Below, piece after piece: positions 13,954 through 21,375 of a stretch of DNA of 27,187 nt; the stretch's first letter is position 1, and every line of letters starts with the position of its first letter. The notes under the pieces are model-generated. The model had not been told where the DNA came from and did no database searches. It worked only from the letters and a program-made list of their open reading frames with translations. Source of the stretch: Actinobacteria bacterium UBA5176 (lineage in GTDB: Bacteria > Actinomycetota > UBA4738); NCBI GenBank assembly GCA_002413305.1, contig DHWS01000140.1, forward strand, positions 1 through 27,187, read 5' to 3'. The position numbers were made by a program, and so were the translations under genes.

Positions 13954-14880
13954 TCAGGCGGGAGCGCCCTCCGGCGGGATGGGCGAGACCTTCGACGTCC
14001 GGGTGGCCCGCCGGATCACCACGCCGACTGCAGCGATGGCCACCACCCCGCCCAACACCGCGACCAGACCCAGCGTCTCGCCCAGGACGAAGAACGCCAC
14101 CGCCGAGGAGATGACCGGTTCGATCAGGATGAGCAGCGATGAGATCGACACGTCGACCTGTTCGTGCGACCACGCCAGGATCGTGTGCCCGCCCTGCGCG
14201 CCCGCCACGAACAGAACCAGCCACAGCCAGTCCTGCCACCGGACGCTGAAGCTCTCGCCGGAGGCCAGCGCCACCGGGGTGATGACCAGCGCGGCGACGA
14301 CCGTCACCGCGGCCATGTACTCGAACGCGTGGAGGGTCTCGCGGACGTGCTTCGACAGCATCCAGTAGACGGTCCACGCGAGCAGCGCGCCGACGGCGAG
14401 GAGGTCGCCCCGAAGGCTCCACGCGGGGTTCCCGCTGGTCCCGACCACCACCACGACGATGCCCACCAGCGAGACGCCCGTCCACAGCCAGTCGCGGGAG
14501 GTCACCCGTTCGCCGAACAGCCGCCCGGCCACCAGCAGCGTCAGCGCTGGTTGCAGCGCGGCGATGATCAGCACGTCGGCCACGTTCGTCGCCTTGATGG
14601 CCGAGAAGAAGAACGCGATGTTGATGCCGAACAGCGCCCCGCCCGGTGCCGCCTTCCGGATCGTGGTCCAGGAGAGCCGCCGCCCGGTGACCAACAACCC
14701 CACCGTCATCACCACCGCGCCCATCCACAGCCGGTAGAAGGCGAAGGCCAGCGCGGACTCGTGAGAGAGCTTCACGATGACGTTCATGAACGAGAACGCC
14801 GTGATGGGGCCGACCACGGCGATCACGCCGAGTCGCGTTGCCCTCGCACCCGCCGTTTCGGACCGAGGTGTCGCAGCCAC
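13954..14880 (-). CDS. EamA/DMT-superfamily transporter
   Basis: The protein has 308 residues with ten predicted transmembrane helices in two EamA repeats. The first runs from VIAVVGPITAFSFMNVIVKLS to VVVVVGTSGNPAW, and contains FYRLWMGA and the ALQPALTLLVAGRLFGERVT motif. The second runs from GDLLAVGALLAWTVYWMLSK to GVVAIAAVGVVIRR, with the parallel ILIEPVISSAVAFFVLGE. Family members export amino acids or other metabolites; the substrate is unknown. The GTG start at 14880 lies 7 nt after GAGAAT (reverse strand 14893-14888), a weaker leaderless-type -10. TrhA lies 39 bp upstream on the same strand. Confidence 0.9.
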   Translation of the reverse strand: MAATPRSETAGARATRLGVIAVVGPITAFSFMNVIVKLSHESALAFAFYRLWMGAVVMTVGLLVTGRRLSWTTIRKAAPGGALFGINIAFFFSAIKATNVADVLIIAALQPALTLLVAGRLFGERVTSRDWLWTGVSLVGIVVVVVGTSGNPAWSLRGDLLAVGALLAWTVYWMLSKHVRETLHAFEYMAAVTVVAALVITPVALASGESFSVRWQDWLWLVLFVAGAQGGHTILAWSHEQVDVSISSLLILIEPVISSAVAFFVLGETLGLVAVLGGVVAIAAVGVVIRRATRTSKVSPIPPEGAPA

Positions 14881-14919
14881 GCTCTCGATTCTCGCAGGGG
14901 GCCAGGCCGTTCCCCGAGA

Positions 14920-15699
14920 TCAGCGCAGCGCGAGGACGATCTGCACCACGGCGACGTAGTGGCAGATGCCCGCCGCCACGGTCGAGAGATGGAAGACCTC
15001 GTGGTAGCCGAACACGCGAGGGCTGGGGTTCGGCTTCTTCGTGGCCAGCACCAGCGCGCCGAACGTGTACAACAGGCCGCCGGCGATCAGCGGTATCAGC
15101 TCCCGGGCCGCGAGCCCTCGCACGATCTGCGGCCCGGCCAGGACCACCGCCCAGCCCAGGATGATGTACAACGACGAACCCAGGACCTTCAGCCGGTCGA
15201 AGGCCAGCACCTTGATGAGGATGCCGGCCACGGCTCCCGTCACCACGACCGACAGCAGGACCACCGACCAGGGCTTCCTCATCACCAGCAGCGTGATCGG
15301 GGTGTACGTGCCGGCGATCAGCACGAAGATCATCGAGTGGTCCAGCCGGCGCATGACGGCCAGCCCGCGGGCCTTCCAGTTCAGGCGGTGGTACGCCGCG
15401 CTGGTCCCGAACAGCGCGATCATCGCCACGCCGTACACGATGGCCGCGGTCCGGGCCACCGCCGTGCGGGCCAGGGATCCCAGCACGATCGCGGCCGGGA
15501 TCGAGACGAAGAACGCGGCCTGGTGGATCCGCCCTCGGAACCGAGGCTTGGGAGGGATCGGCGAGCCGGACAGGCCGCCGACCGGGGTAGCCGGCACCCG
15601 TCGAGAGTACGCGTTCGAACCGGCCGCTGTAGGGCCTGCAACCGTCTCCTCAGCACGGTTCGTAGGAGAACCCACTTCGGGCTGGTACTCTTGTCGCAC
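14920..15699 (-). CDS. trhA: TrhA / hemolysin III family membrane protein
   Basis: The protein has up to 259 residues and about seven transmembrane helices. Family signatures are SAAYHRLNWKA, RLDHSMIFVLIAGTYTPITL, and near the end FGYHEVFHLSTVAAGICHY. The conserved His residues of the PAQR/Hly-III fold (AYH, LDH, YHEVFH) are all present, suggesting a zinc site and ceramidase-like chemistry by fold analogy; in some bacteria TrhA affects membrane energetics. The first 45 residues are not conserved. The start may be the GTG at 15699 or the GTG at 15675; neither has a clear ribosome site. It diverges from the DEAD-box helicase gene. Confidence 0.88.
   Translation of the reverse strand: MRQEYQPEVGSPTNRAEETVAGPTAAGSNAYSRRVPATPVGGLSGSPIPPKPRFRGRIHQAAFFVSIPAAIVLGSLARTAVARTAAIVYGVAMIALFGTSAAYHRLNWKARGLAVMRRLDHSMIFVLIAGTYTPITLLVMRKPWSVVLLSVVVTGAVAGILIKVLAFDRLKVLGSSLYIILGWAVVLAGPQIVRGLAARELIPLIAGGLLYTFGALVLATKKPNPSPRVFGYHEVFHLSTVAAGICHYVAVVQIVLALR
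15686..15691 (+). promoter_or_regulatory. possible -10 (TACTCT) of the DEAD-box helicase gene
   Basis: TACTCT would place the transcript start near 15698 and give a leader of about 130 nt before the ATG at 15828. No consensus -35 is seen. It overlaps the possible extended N-terminus of TrhA on the other strand. Confidence 0.35.
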
Positions 15700-15764
15700 G
15701 GGCCGCGATTCCGCAGCCCCGTGAGGCTTTCACTTTCGCAGCTCCTTCCCCGGACGGTTCGGCG

Positions 15765-15824
15765 CAAGAGAGACCTCGCCGGATCGTTGAGCGACTCTCT
15801 TGATGAGTCGCCGGAAGGAGTTCC
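15765..15824 (+). promoter_or_regulatory. structured leader of the DEAD-box helicase mRNA with mutually exclusive hairpins
   Basis: CAAGAGAG (15765-15772) pairs perfectly with CTCTCTTG (15795-15802), supported by an inner TCGC/GCGA. An alternative hairpin pairs CGACTC (15792-15797) with GAGTCG (15805-15810) and cannot coexist with the first. The ribosome site itself lies in GGAA-GGAG-TTCC (15813-15824), which could close a small hairpin. A long structured 5' leader is common on cold-induced helicase genes; switching here is inferred. Confidence 0.5.
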
Positions 15825-15827
15825 TGC

Positions 15828-17015
15828 ATGGAACTGCAGTCGTTCGCTGAGCTCGGCGTGTCCGAGCCCGTCTCGAGGGCACTCGCCGCTCGAGGCATCA
15901 CCACCCCGTTCCCCATCCAGGTCCTGGTCATGGGCGACGCGCTCGCGGGGCGCGACGTGCTGGCCCGGTCGCGGACGGGTTCGGGCAAGACCCTGGCCTT
16001 CGCCATCCCCATCGTCGAGCTCCTGGGGGCGACCCCCAAGAAGCCCGCGGCGCTGGTGCTCGTGCCCACCCGCGAGCTCGCCGCGCAGGTCGTGGGAGAG
16101 TTCGAAGCCATCGGCCGGGTGCACAACCTGAAGGTCGCCGCTGCATACGGGGGCGTTTCGATCCGCGAGCAGTCGAGGGCGGTCACCCGCGCCGACATCC
16201 TCGTGGCCACGCCCGGGCGCCTGGAGGACCTGGCCACCCGCGGCCTGGTCCGGCTGGACGGCGTGCGGTTCCTGGTCCTGGACGAAGCCGACCGGATGCT
16301 CGACATGGGCTTCGCACCGCAGGTCGAGGCCCTCGTTCGCCGGATCCCCAAGGAGCGCCAGACCATGTTCTTCTCAGCCACGCTGGACGACCAGGTCGCC
16401 CGGCTGGCCGCTCGCTACACGCAGTCCCCCACCCGTCACGAGGTCGAAGCCGCACGGCAGACCGTCGACGAGGCCGGGCACCGGTTCGTCCCGGTCGCCG
16501 AATACGGCAAGGTCGACGCGTTGATCGACATCCTGAAGGAGGAGCCGGGCAAGGCCCTCGTGTTCGTCCGGACCAAGCGCGGCGCCGACCGGCTGGTGGC
16601 CAAGCTCCGGGCCCGCGGCCTGGACGTGGGTGCCATGCACGGCGACCTCTCGCAGCAGCAGCGGGAGCGCACGCTGGCCAAGTTCGAACGCGGCCACATC
16701 TCCACGCTGGTGGCGACCGACGTCGCCTCCCGCGGGCTGGACGTCGAGAACATCGCCCACGTCATCAACTACGACCCCCCGGGTGACGACGACGGCTACG
16801 TGCACCGGGTGGGCCGGACCGCCCGCGCCGGCCGCGCGGGGATGGGCGTCACCCTGGTCACCCCCGAGCAGCAGGGCGACGTGTCCCGGATGGCCTTCCG
16901 CTTGAAGCTCGGGTCGGAGTTCGAAGCCGAGGGCATGAAGGTGGCGCCCCCGCGGATGGTCTTCACCTCGAAGGGCCGCCGGGCGGGCATGCGTCGCCGG
17001 ACCGCCCGCCGCTAG
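15828..17015 (+). CDS. DEAD-box ATP-dependent RNA helicase
   Basis: The protein has 395 residues, close to a minimal helicase core. All motifs are in order: Q motif FAELGVSEPVSRAL with Gln31, motif I RTGSGKT (49-55), Ia PTRELAAQ (80-87), Ib TPGRLEDL (128-135), II DEAD (152-155), III SAT (183-185), IV ALVFVRTKRGADRL, V VATDVASRGLDVENIAHVINYD, and VI HRVGRTARAG (326-335). The C-terminal tail is short and basic (KGRRAGMRRRTARR), suited to RNA binding. It resembles RhlE/CsdA-type helicases in ribosome assembly or RNA decay at low temperature. AAGGAG lies 7-8 nt before the ATG. Four TTCGAA cores fall within or at this gene. Confidence 0.96.
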   Translation: MELQSFAELGVSEPVSRALAARGITTPFPIQVLVMGDALAGRDVLARSRTGSGKTLAFAIPIVELLGATPKKPAALVLVPTRELAAQVVGEFEAIGRVHNLKVAAAYGGVSIREQSRAVTRADILVATPGRLEDLATRGLVRLDGVRFLVLDEADRMLDMGFAPQVEALVRRIPKERQTMFFSATLDDQVARLAARYTQSPTRHEVEAARQTVDEAGHRFVPVAEYGKVDALIDILKEEPGKALVFVRTKRGADRLVAKLRARGLDVGAMHGDLSQQQRERTLAKFERGHISTLVATDVASRGLDVENIAHVINYDPPGDDDGYVHRVGRTARAGRAGMGVTLVTPEQQGDVSRMAFRLKLGSEFEAEGMKVAPPRMVFTSKGRRAGMRRRTARR

Positions 17016-17044
17016 CTTCGGCCGGACCTCGCCCCTCGAGCGCT

Positions 17045-17050
17045 TACGCT
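17045..17050 (+). promoter_or_regulatory. -10 element of leaderless promoter (TACGCT)
   Basis: TACGCT ends 6 nt before the ATG at 17057; no ribosome site is present. Confidence 0.6.
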
Positions 17051-17056
17051 CTTGCG

Positions 17057-17452
17057 ATGCCGAACCCGCTCGAGGGGAGCGAGCTCTCCCACATCCTGGT
17101 CAGCGCGGACCCGGCACGCTCCCGGGACTTCTACGTGGACGCGCTGGGCGCCGAGCTGTATCGCGAGTACGGTTCGACTGTGGTGCTGCGCTTCCTGGGG
17201 AACTGGTTCCTGCTGGTCGAGGGCGGCGGCCCCACCGAGGACAAGCCGACCGTGACGTTCGTCGCGCCGTTCCATCCCGACACCGTGAGCCACTCGTTCA
17301 CGATCCGGGTGGCGGACTGCCGGGCCACGTACGAAGCGCTCCGGGCTCGCGGCGTGGCGTTCCTGACCCCTCCCGTGGACCACGGGTACGAGGTGCGCTG
17401 CTTCTTCCGCGACCCCGACGGCCACCTGTTCGAGCTGAGCCAGGCCGGCTGA
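17057..17452 (+). CDS. VOC-family protein (glyoxalase/bleomycin-resistance fold)
   Basis: The protein has 131 residues and one VOC domain. ELSHILVSADPARSRDFYVDALGAELY is the first beta-alpha unit with a metal-type His. SHSFTIRVADCRATYEALRARGVAFLTPP begins the second, and VRCFFRDPDGHLFELSQ ends with the typical DPDGHLFEL, in which the Glu is the usual metal ligand. A dioxygenase, lyase or binding function cannot be separated. The ATG at 17057 has a leaderless -10 at 6 nt. The stop is only 3 bp from the stop of the convergent ferredoxin-like gene. Confidence 0.88.
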   Translation: MPNPLEGSELSHILVSADPARSRDFYVDALGAELYREYGSTVVLRFLGNWFLLVEGGGPTEDKPTVTFVAPFHPDTVSHSFTIRVADCRATYEALRARGVAFLTPPVDHGYEVRCFFRDPDGHLFELSQAG

Positions 17453-17455
17453 GGA

Positions 17456-17770
17456 TCAGTCCTCCGGCGCCGGCGGGGTCCGTTCGAACTTGAGCGCCGC
17501 GTCGGGGCACAGGGCGACCACCGCTTCGATGTCCTCGGCGCTCCCCTGCTCCACGCGGACCCACGGCCGGTCCCACGGCCGGAACACCCCCGGCAGGTTC
17601 CGGAAGCACTCCGATGCGTGGATGCACAGGCGCGGCTCCCACGTCACCACGAAGCCGTCGCCGTGGTACTCACGCTCGACGCCCGGCCGCATGCGACGCT
17701 CGCGACGCCACTCGGCGTCCGGGGACCCATCCTCGCGCTCGTTCCCGTCGGCAGCCATCTCGTCCATCAT
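17456..17770 (-). CDS. single-cluster ferredoxin-like protein (divergent 4Fe-4S, Fer4_19 type)
   Basis: The product has about 104 residues. REYHGDGFVVTWEPRLCIHASECFRNLPGVF, then RPWVRV, and VVALCPDAALKFE match the divergent mono-cluster domain: Cys in RLCIHASEC and in ALCPDA, three visible ligands rather than four, as in this family. The first 45 residues are acidic and unconserved. Three ATG codons are adjacent (17773, 17770, 17767). I choose 17770 because TACCCT (reverse strand 17782-17777) ends exactly 6 nt upstream of it. The frame also opens at TTG 17818, which lacks support. The cluster suggests electron transfer; the partner is unknown. Confidence 0.8.
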   Translation of the reverse strand: MMDEMAADGNEREDGSPDAEWRRERRMRPGVEREYHGDGFVVTWEPRLCIHASECFRNLPGVFRPWDRPWVRVEQGSAEDIEAVVALCPDAALKFERTPPAPED

Positions 17771-17776
17771 CATCCC

Positions 17777-17782
17777 AGGGTA
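17777..17782 (-). promoter_or_regulatory. -10 element of leaderless promoter (TACCCT)
   Basis: On the reverse strand TACCCT ends 3, 6 and 9 nt before three consecutive ATG codons. The 6-nt spacing to 17770 matches the other leaderless promoters of the window. Confidence 0.5.
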
Positions 17783-17842
17783 GCCGGGCGACGGGGAATC
17801 CGGGGTTGCATCGGCCAAAGGACGGTCCCGCGCGCCAGCAGG

Positions 17843-17848
17843 TAACGT
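17843..17848 (+). promoter_or_regulatory. -10 element of leaderless promoter (TAACGT)
   Basis: TAACGT ends 6 nt before the ATG at 17855, the first codon of the 45-aa ORF leading into the sulfotransferase gene. Confidence 0.55.
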
Positions 17849-17854
17849 CGGCGG

Positions 17855-17992
17855 ATGCCGGTCGCGCTGGTGACGTTCGAAGCCTCTCCCGAGATCCGCG
17901 CGGCCTTGGCCGACGGGCTGGCAGGGGCTGCCGACCTCGCGTTTCTGGCCCCGCTCTTGGGCGTCGCTCGCCGCGAGGAGTACGCGGCGTGA
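17855..17992 (+). CDS. 45-aa ORF preceding and overlapping the sulfotransferase gene
   Basis: The product starts MPVALVTFEASPEIRAALAD and ends LAPLLGVARREEYAA. It has a beta-alpha pattern that resembles the start of a Rossmann-like domain (for example of 2-hydroxyacid dehydrogenases), so it may be the remnant of a longer gene; this is speculative. Its stop overlaps the next start in GTGA, so its translation would feed ribosomes onto the sulfotransferase, which has no ribosome site of its own. The leaderless -10 6 nt upstream supports real translation. Confidence 0.5.
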   Translation: MPVALVTFEASPEIRAALADGLAGAADLAFLAPLLGVARREEYAA

Positions 17993-18984
17993 GCGGCGCC
18001 GAGCCCTTGCTCGTGGCCGGCGCTCCGCGGACCGGCACCACGTGGATCGCCGAGGTCCTGGCCCGGGCTCCCGGCCTGACGTGGATCAACGAGCCCGATA
18101 ACGAATGGCCGAACGCGTTCGCCCTGCGCGCGAAGCTCCCGCTGGGGCGCTATCCCGCGCTCCGGCCGGAAGACCCGGGGAGCAGGAACTATGAGGAGCT
18201 CTGGCGGCGGGCCCTGGGAGGCTACCGGCAGGGTCGGTACCGGGAGGCGCTGGTGTGGAAGCTCGACCGGGGCGAGCGCACCATGGCCGAGCTCTGGCGG
18301 TGCCTGTGCGAACCCACCGCGCCGTCGATGTCTCCCCGGCTCCGTGCGGCCTCCCTGCTCGGCGTGGCGCCGCCATCCCATCGCGACTCCGGGACGGGAC
18401 GGGTCATGGTCAAGTCGGTGCATGCCCCGCTGGCGCTCGAATGGATCCACGCCCGGCTCCGGCCCCGGATGGTCGTCGTGCTTCGCCATCCGCTCAACAC
18501 GATCGCGGGCTGGCTCGACCTGGGGTGGGGCGGGTGTTCCCTGGCGACCAACCCGCTGGTCCGTGATCGGTTCGCCGGCCGGTTCGGCCTGCCGGTGCTG
18601 GGGGCCGGCACCTCTCGGCTCCAGGAGGCGACGTGGGAGATCGGGCTCTTCACCACGGTGCTGGAGGACGCCGTCGCCCGGCACCCCGACTGGGTGGCGT
18701 CCTCCCACGACGCGCTCTGCCTCGACCCGGCCGCGGGGTTCCGGCGATTGTTCGCCGACCTGGGGCTCACCTGGACGGAAGGGGCGGAGGCCTTCCTCCG
18801 CGCATCCGACCGGCCGGGGAGCGGCTTCGACACGTACCGGGTGGCAGCCGAACAGCCGGAGCGGTGGCGGACCCGGCTCACGTCCGCCCAGCTCGACGAG
18901 ATCTGGGCGGTGCTCTCCCCGATCCAGGCACCATGGGTCGAGCAGGTCGCCCGTGACATCGAGACCGGGGCGGCCCGTGGCTAG
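17989..18984 (+). CDS. sulfotransferase family protein
   Basis: The protein has 331 residues. LLVAGAPRTGTTWIAEVLARAPG (residues 7-29) is the 5'-phosphosulfate-binding loop of PAPS-dependent sulfotransferases (PRTGTTW). MVVVLRHPLNTIAGWLDLGW (161-180) is the 3'-phosphate-binding strand with Arg166; the usual Ser in this motif is not obvious. FRRLFADLGLTW near the C-terminus is the conserved closing segment. The acceptor may be a glycolipid or other small molecule. The start is the GTG at 17989 overlapping the previous ORF (GTGA). The 3' end overlaps the LLM gene by 8 bp, so all three are one translation-coupled unit. Confidence 0.87.
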   Translation: MSGAEPLLVAGAPRTGTTWIAEVLARAPGLTWINEPDNEWPNAFALRAKLPLGRYPALRPEDPGSRNYEELWRRALGGYRQGRYREALVWKLDRGERTMAELWRCLCEPTAPSMSPRLRAASLLGVAPPSHRDSGTGRVMVKSVHAPLALEWIHARLRPRMVVVLRHPLNTIAGWLDLGWGGCSLATNPLVRDRFAGRFGLPVLGAGTSRLQEATWEIGLFTTVLEDAVARHPDWVASSHDALCLDPAAGFRRLFADLGLTWTEGAEAFLRASDRPGSGFDTYRVAAEQPERWRTRLTSAQLDEIWAVLSPIQAPWVEQVARDIETGAARG

Positions 18985-19888
18985 CGCCCGCCCGCTGAAG
19001 GTCGGCGTCCAGCTGCCGGAGGTCGAACGCGAGGTCCGGTGGCCGGAGCTCCGGGACATGGCTCGCACGGCCGAGAACGTGGGGTTCGATTCGATCTGGG
19101 TGGGCGACCATCTCCTGTACCGCGACCCGGGGATCCCACCGCGCGGCCCGTGGGAGGCCTGGTCCGTGCTGGCCGCGGTGGCTGCCGTCACCGAACGGGT
19201 CCAGCTCGGCCCGCTGGTGGCGAGCGTCTCGTTCCACAACCCGGCGATGCTCGCGAAGAAGGCGGCCGCGGTCGACGAGATCAGCGGGGGGCGGCTCATC
19301 CTCGGCCTGGGGGCCGGCTGGAACGAGCCCGAGTACCGGGCGTTCGGGTTCCCGTTCGACCATCGGGCCGACCGGTTCGAGGAGGCGTTCGCCATCATCC
19401 GCGGGCTGCTCCGAGAGGGCCACGTCGACTTCGCGGGCCGGTATCACGAAGCGCGCGATGCCCTGCTGCTGCCGCCCGCGCACCACACCCCGCCGATCAT
19501 GCTGGGGACCGTGGGCCCGCGGATGATACGGCTGGCCGCCGAACATGCCGACGCGTGGAACGCGTGGTTCACGTGGTACGGCAACCGCCCAGAGGGGATC
19601 GCCCCGCTGCGCGCGAAGCTCGACGCCGCATGCGCCGAAGCCGGCCGCGACCCGTCGACGCTCGAACGGACGGTCGCCGTGCTCGTGCAGCTCGAAGACC
19701 GGGACGTGGACCCGCGTGGCGGGCCGGAGGAGCCGGCGCCGGCGCTCCGCGGTTCGCCCGAGGAGCTGGCCGCAGAGCTCCGTCGGTTCGCCTTGGAGGG
19801 CATCTCGCACGTCCAGCTGGTGGTCGACCCGATCACCGTGGGGTCGATCGAACGGCTCGGCGAGACCCTGGCCGCGCTGGACCGCTGA
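18977..19888 (+). CDS. LLM-class F420-dependent oxidoreductase
   Basis: The protein has 303 residues. LKVGVQLPEVEREVRWPELRDMARTAENVGFDSIWVGDHLLY, then VQLGPLVASVSFHNPAMLAKKAAAVDEISGGRLILGLGAGWNEPEY, is the classic start and core of bacterial-luciferase-like F420 enzymes. RFEEAFAIIRGLL, then PPIMLGTVGPRMIRLAAEHADAWNAW, follow. Such enzymes use F420H2 (sometimes FMN) for hydride transfer in a TIM barrel. The GTG at 18977 lies inside the end of the sulfotransferase gene. Co-expression suggests both act on one metabolite, but the substrate is unknown. It converges with the propeller gene, 14 bp between stops. Confidence 0.92.
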   Translation: MASARPLKVGVQLPEVEREVRWPELRDMARTAENVGFDSIWVGDHLLYRDPGIPPRGPWEAWSVLAAVAAVTERVQLGPLVASVSFHNPAMLAKKAAAVDEISGGRLILGLGAGWNEPEYRAFGFPFDHRADRFEEAFAIIRGLLREGHVDFAGRYHEARDALLLPPAHHTPPIMLGTVGPRMIRLAAEHADAWNAWFTWYGNRPEGIAPLRAKLDAACAEAGRDPSTLERTVAVLVQLEDRDVDPRGGPEEPAPALRGSPEELAAELRRFALEGISHVQLVVDPITVGSIERLGETLAALDR

Positions 19889-19902
19889 AGCCCCAGCGGG
19901 CC

Positions 19903-21210
19903 TCAGATCGTCAGGGCGAACACGTAGATCCGGCCCTGGATGTTCTCCGGCATCAGGTTGTCCGCGCTCCCGATGTAGACCTTGCCGTTGACCACCGTCG
20001 GCGACGAGCTCACGATCGGGTCGCCCGTCAGCCCGCTCCAGATCTCATCGCACACCGACCGGCCGCAGGGGGCCGCCTTCCACGCCAGCACCTGCCCGGT
20101 GTTCCGGCCGACGAACAGGACCCCGTCCGCGATGGTCGGCGAGGACAGGACGGAGGCCTGTGCTCCGCTCCCGAAGTCGAGCCACAGCGGCTGGCACACG
20201 AGCTGCCCACACCCATCCGCCCCGAACGCGCCGACCATCGATTCGATCCCGATGTAGACGTGGCCCCGGTACACGGCCGGCGACCCGCCGAGGAACGAGT
20301 TCGGATAGGTCCCCCGCCACAGCGGCTTGCAGGTCGCGGCGCCGCAGCCGCCGGCCGGGAACGCGGCCAGGAAGTGGTCGGACCCGATGAACACCTTGCC
20401 GCCGGACACGGCGGGGGACGACGAGAAGGCCGGGGCGCCGATGGAACCGCTCCACAGCGGCGCGCAGGCCGCAGACCCGCAGCCGGCCGCGGCGAAGGCG
20501 TACAGGTTCCCGTCGTCGCTCCCCACGTAGGCAACGCCATTCACCACCGTCGGCGAGGACTCCACGTGACCGCCGGTGGCCCCCGTCCACAGGGGCTGGC
20601 ACAGCGCATGTCCGCACCCACCCGCATCGAACGCGTACAGCTTGCCGTCGTAGGCCGCCACGTAGACCACGCCCCGGGCGACGGTCGGCGATGACTCGAG
20701 GATCGATTGCGCGCCGGCGTCCCCTTGCCAGAGAGGCGGACACAGCGCGTGCCCGCAACCGGCCGCGGCGAACGCGTTCAGCTTCCCCGCCGCCGACGTG
20801 ACCGAGGTCTGCGACCCGACGAAGACCACCCCGTTCGCAACCGCCGGGGCGTCGATGATCTGGGCGAGGTTCGTGGACCGCCACAGCGGGGTCGTGCACA
20901 GCCCCTGCCCGCACCCGTCCGCCGGGTACGCCCACAGCGTTCCGTCGTCACTTCCGATGTAGGCCACGCCGCCCACCACGGCGGGCGAGGAGCCGTCCAC
21001 GAGCGCCCCGAGCTGGTCCTGGAAGGCGGGCCACAGGAACTTCGCGTTCGCCACAGTGATGTCGGTCTCGAAGGGCTGCACCCCGGTGTGGCGCTGGTTG
21101 AACCGGAATTGCGTCCAGTCCACCGAGGTCTGGGCCCGGGCGAGACCGGGAAGGTTGATGACCAGCACAACCACCATGGTGAGCACCGGCAGCGTGACCC
21201 GTCTCCCCAT
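19903..21210 (-). CDS. exported PQQ-type beta-propeller with a Cys pair in nearly every blade
   Basis: The protein has 435 residues. A signal peptide (MGRRVTLPVLTMVVVLVINL, cleavage near ARA-QT) is followed by WTQFRFNQRHTG, the usual entry strand. Eight repeats of about 46 residues then follow, consensus SSPTVVNGVAYVGSDDGNLYAF, AAAGCG, xxxC, xPLW. Seven of eight repeats carry C-x4-C (for example GCGHALC), unusual for PQQ/BamB-like propellers and suggestive of one disulfide staple per blade outside the cell. No enzymatic residues are evident; a binding scaffold is likely. The start codon ATG at 21210 has GGGGGGAA about 4 nt upstream. It is divergent from fdxA. Confidence 0.85.
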   Translation of the reverse strand: MGRRVTLPVLTMVVVLVINLPGLARAQTSVDWTQFRFNQRHTGVQPFETDITVANAKFLWPAFQDQLGALVDGSSPAVVGGVAYIGSDDGTLWAYPADGCGQGLCTTPLWRSTNLAQIIDAPAVANGVVFVGSQTSVTSAAGKLNAFAAAGCGHALCPPLWQGDAGAQSILESSPTVARGVVYVAAYDGKLYAFDAGGCGHALCQPLWTGATGGHVESSPTVVNGVAYVGSDDGNLYAFAAAGCGSAACAPLWSGSIGAPAFSSSPAVSGGKVFIGSDHFLAAFPAGGCGAATCKPLWRGTYPNSFLGGSPAVYRGHVYIGIESMVGAFGADGCGQLVCQPLWLDFGSGAQASVLSSPTIADGVLFVGRNTGQVLAWKAAPCGRSVCDEIWSGLTGDPIVSSSPTVVNGKVYIGSADNLMPENIQGRIYVFALTI

Positions 21211-21375
21211 CGTTCCCCCCTATCGACCGGTGGACCGGCTTCGGCCTGTGCGATGTTTACGGGCGGGGACCGGCCCCAGATCAGGTTTCGGGCCCTCTTG
21301 AGCATCCCTTTCGATGCTGCTCAGGTGCCCCCTCGTACGGTGCTCGTGAACCCTCACGACGAGAAGGAGGCGAGC

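Noticed and set aside
14164..16131. 655-codon open frame on the + strand
   Set aside because: It runs antisense through the EamA and TrhA genes and into the helicase in a different frame; Arg/His/Asp-rich low-complexity translation.
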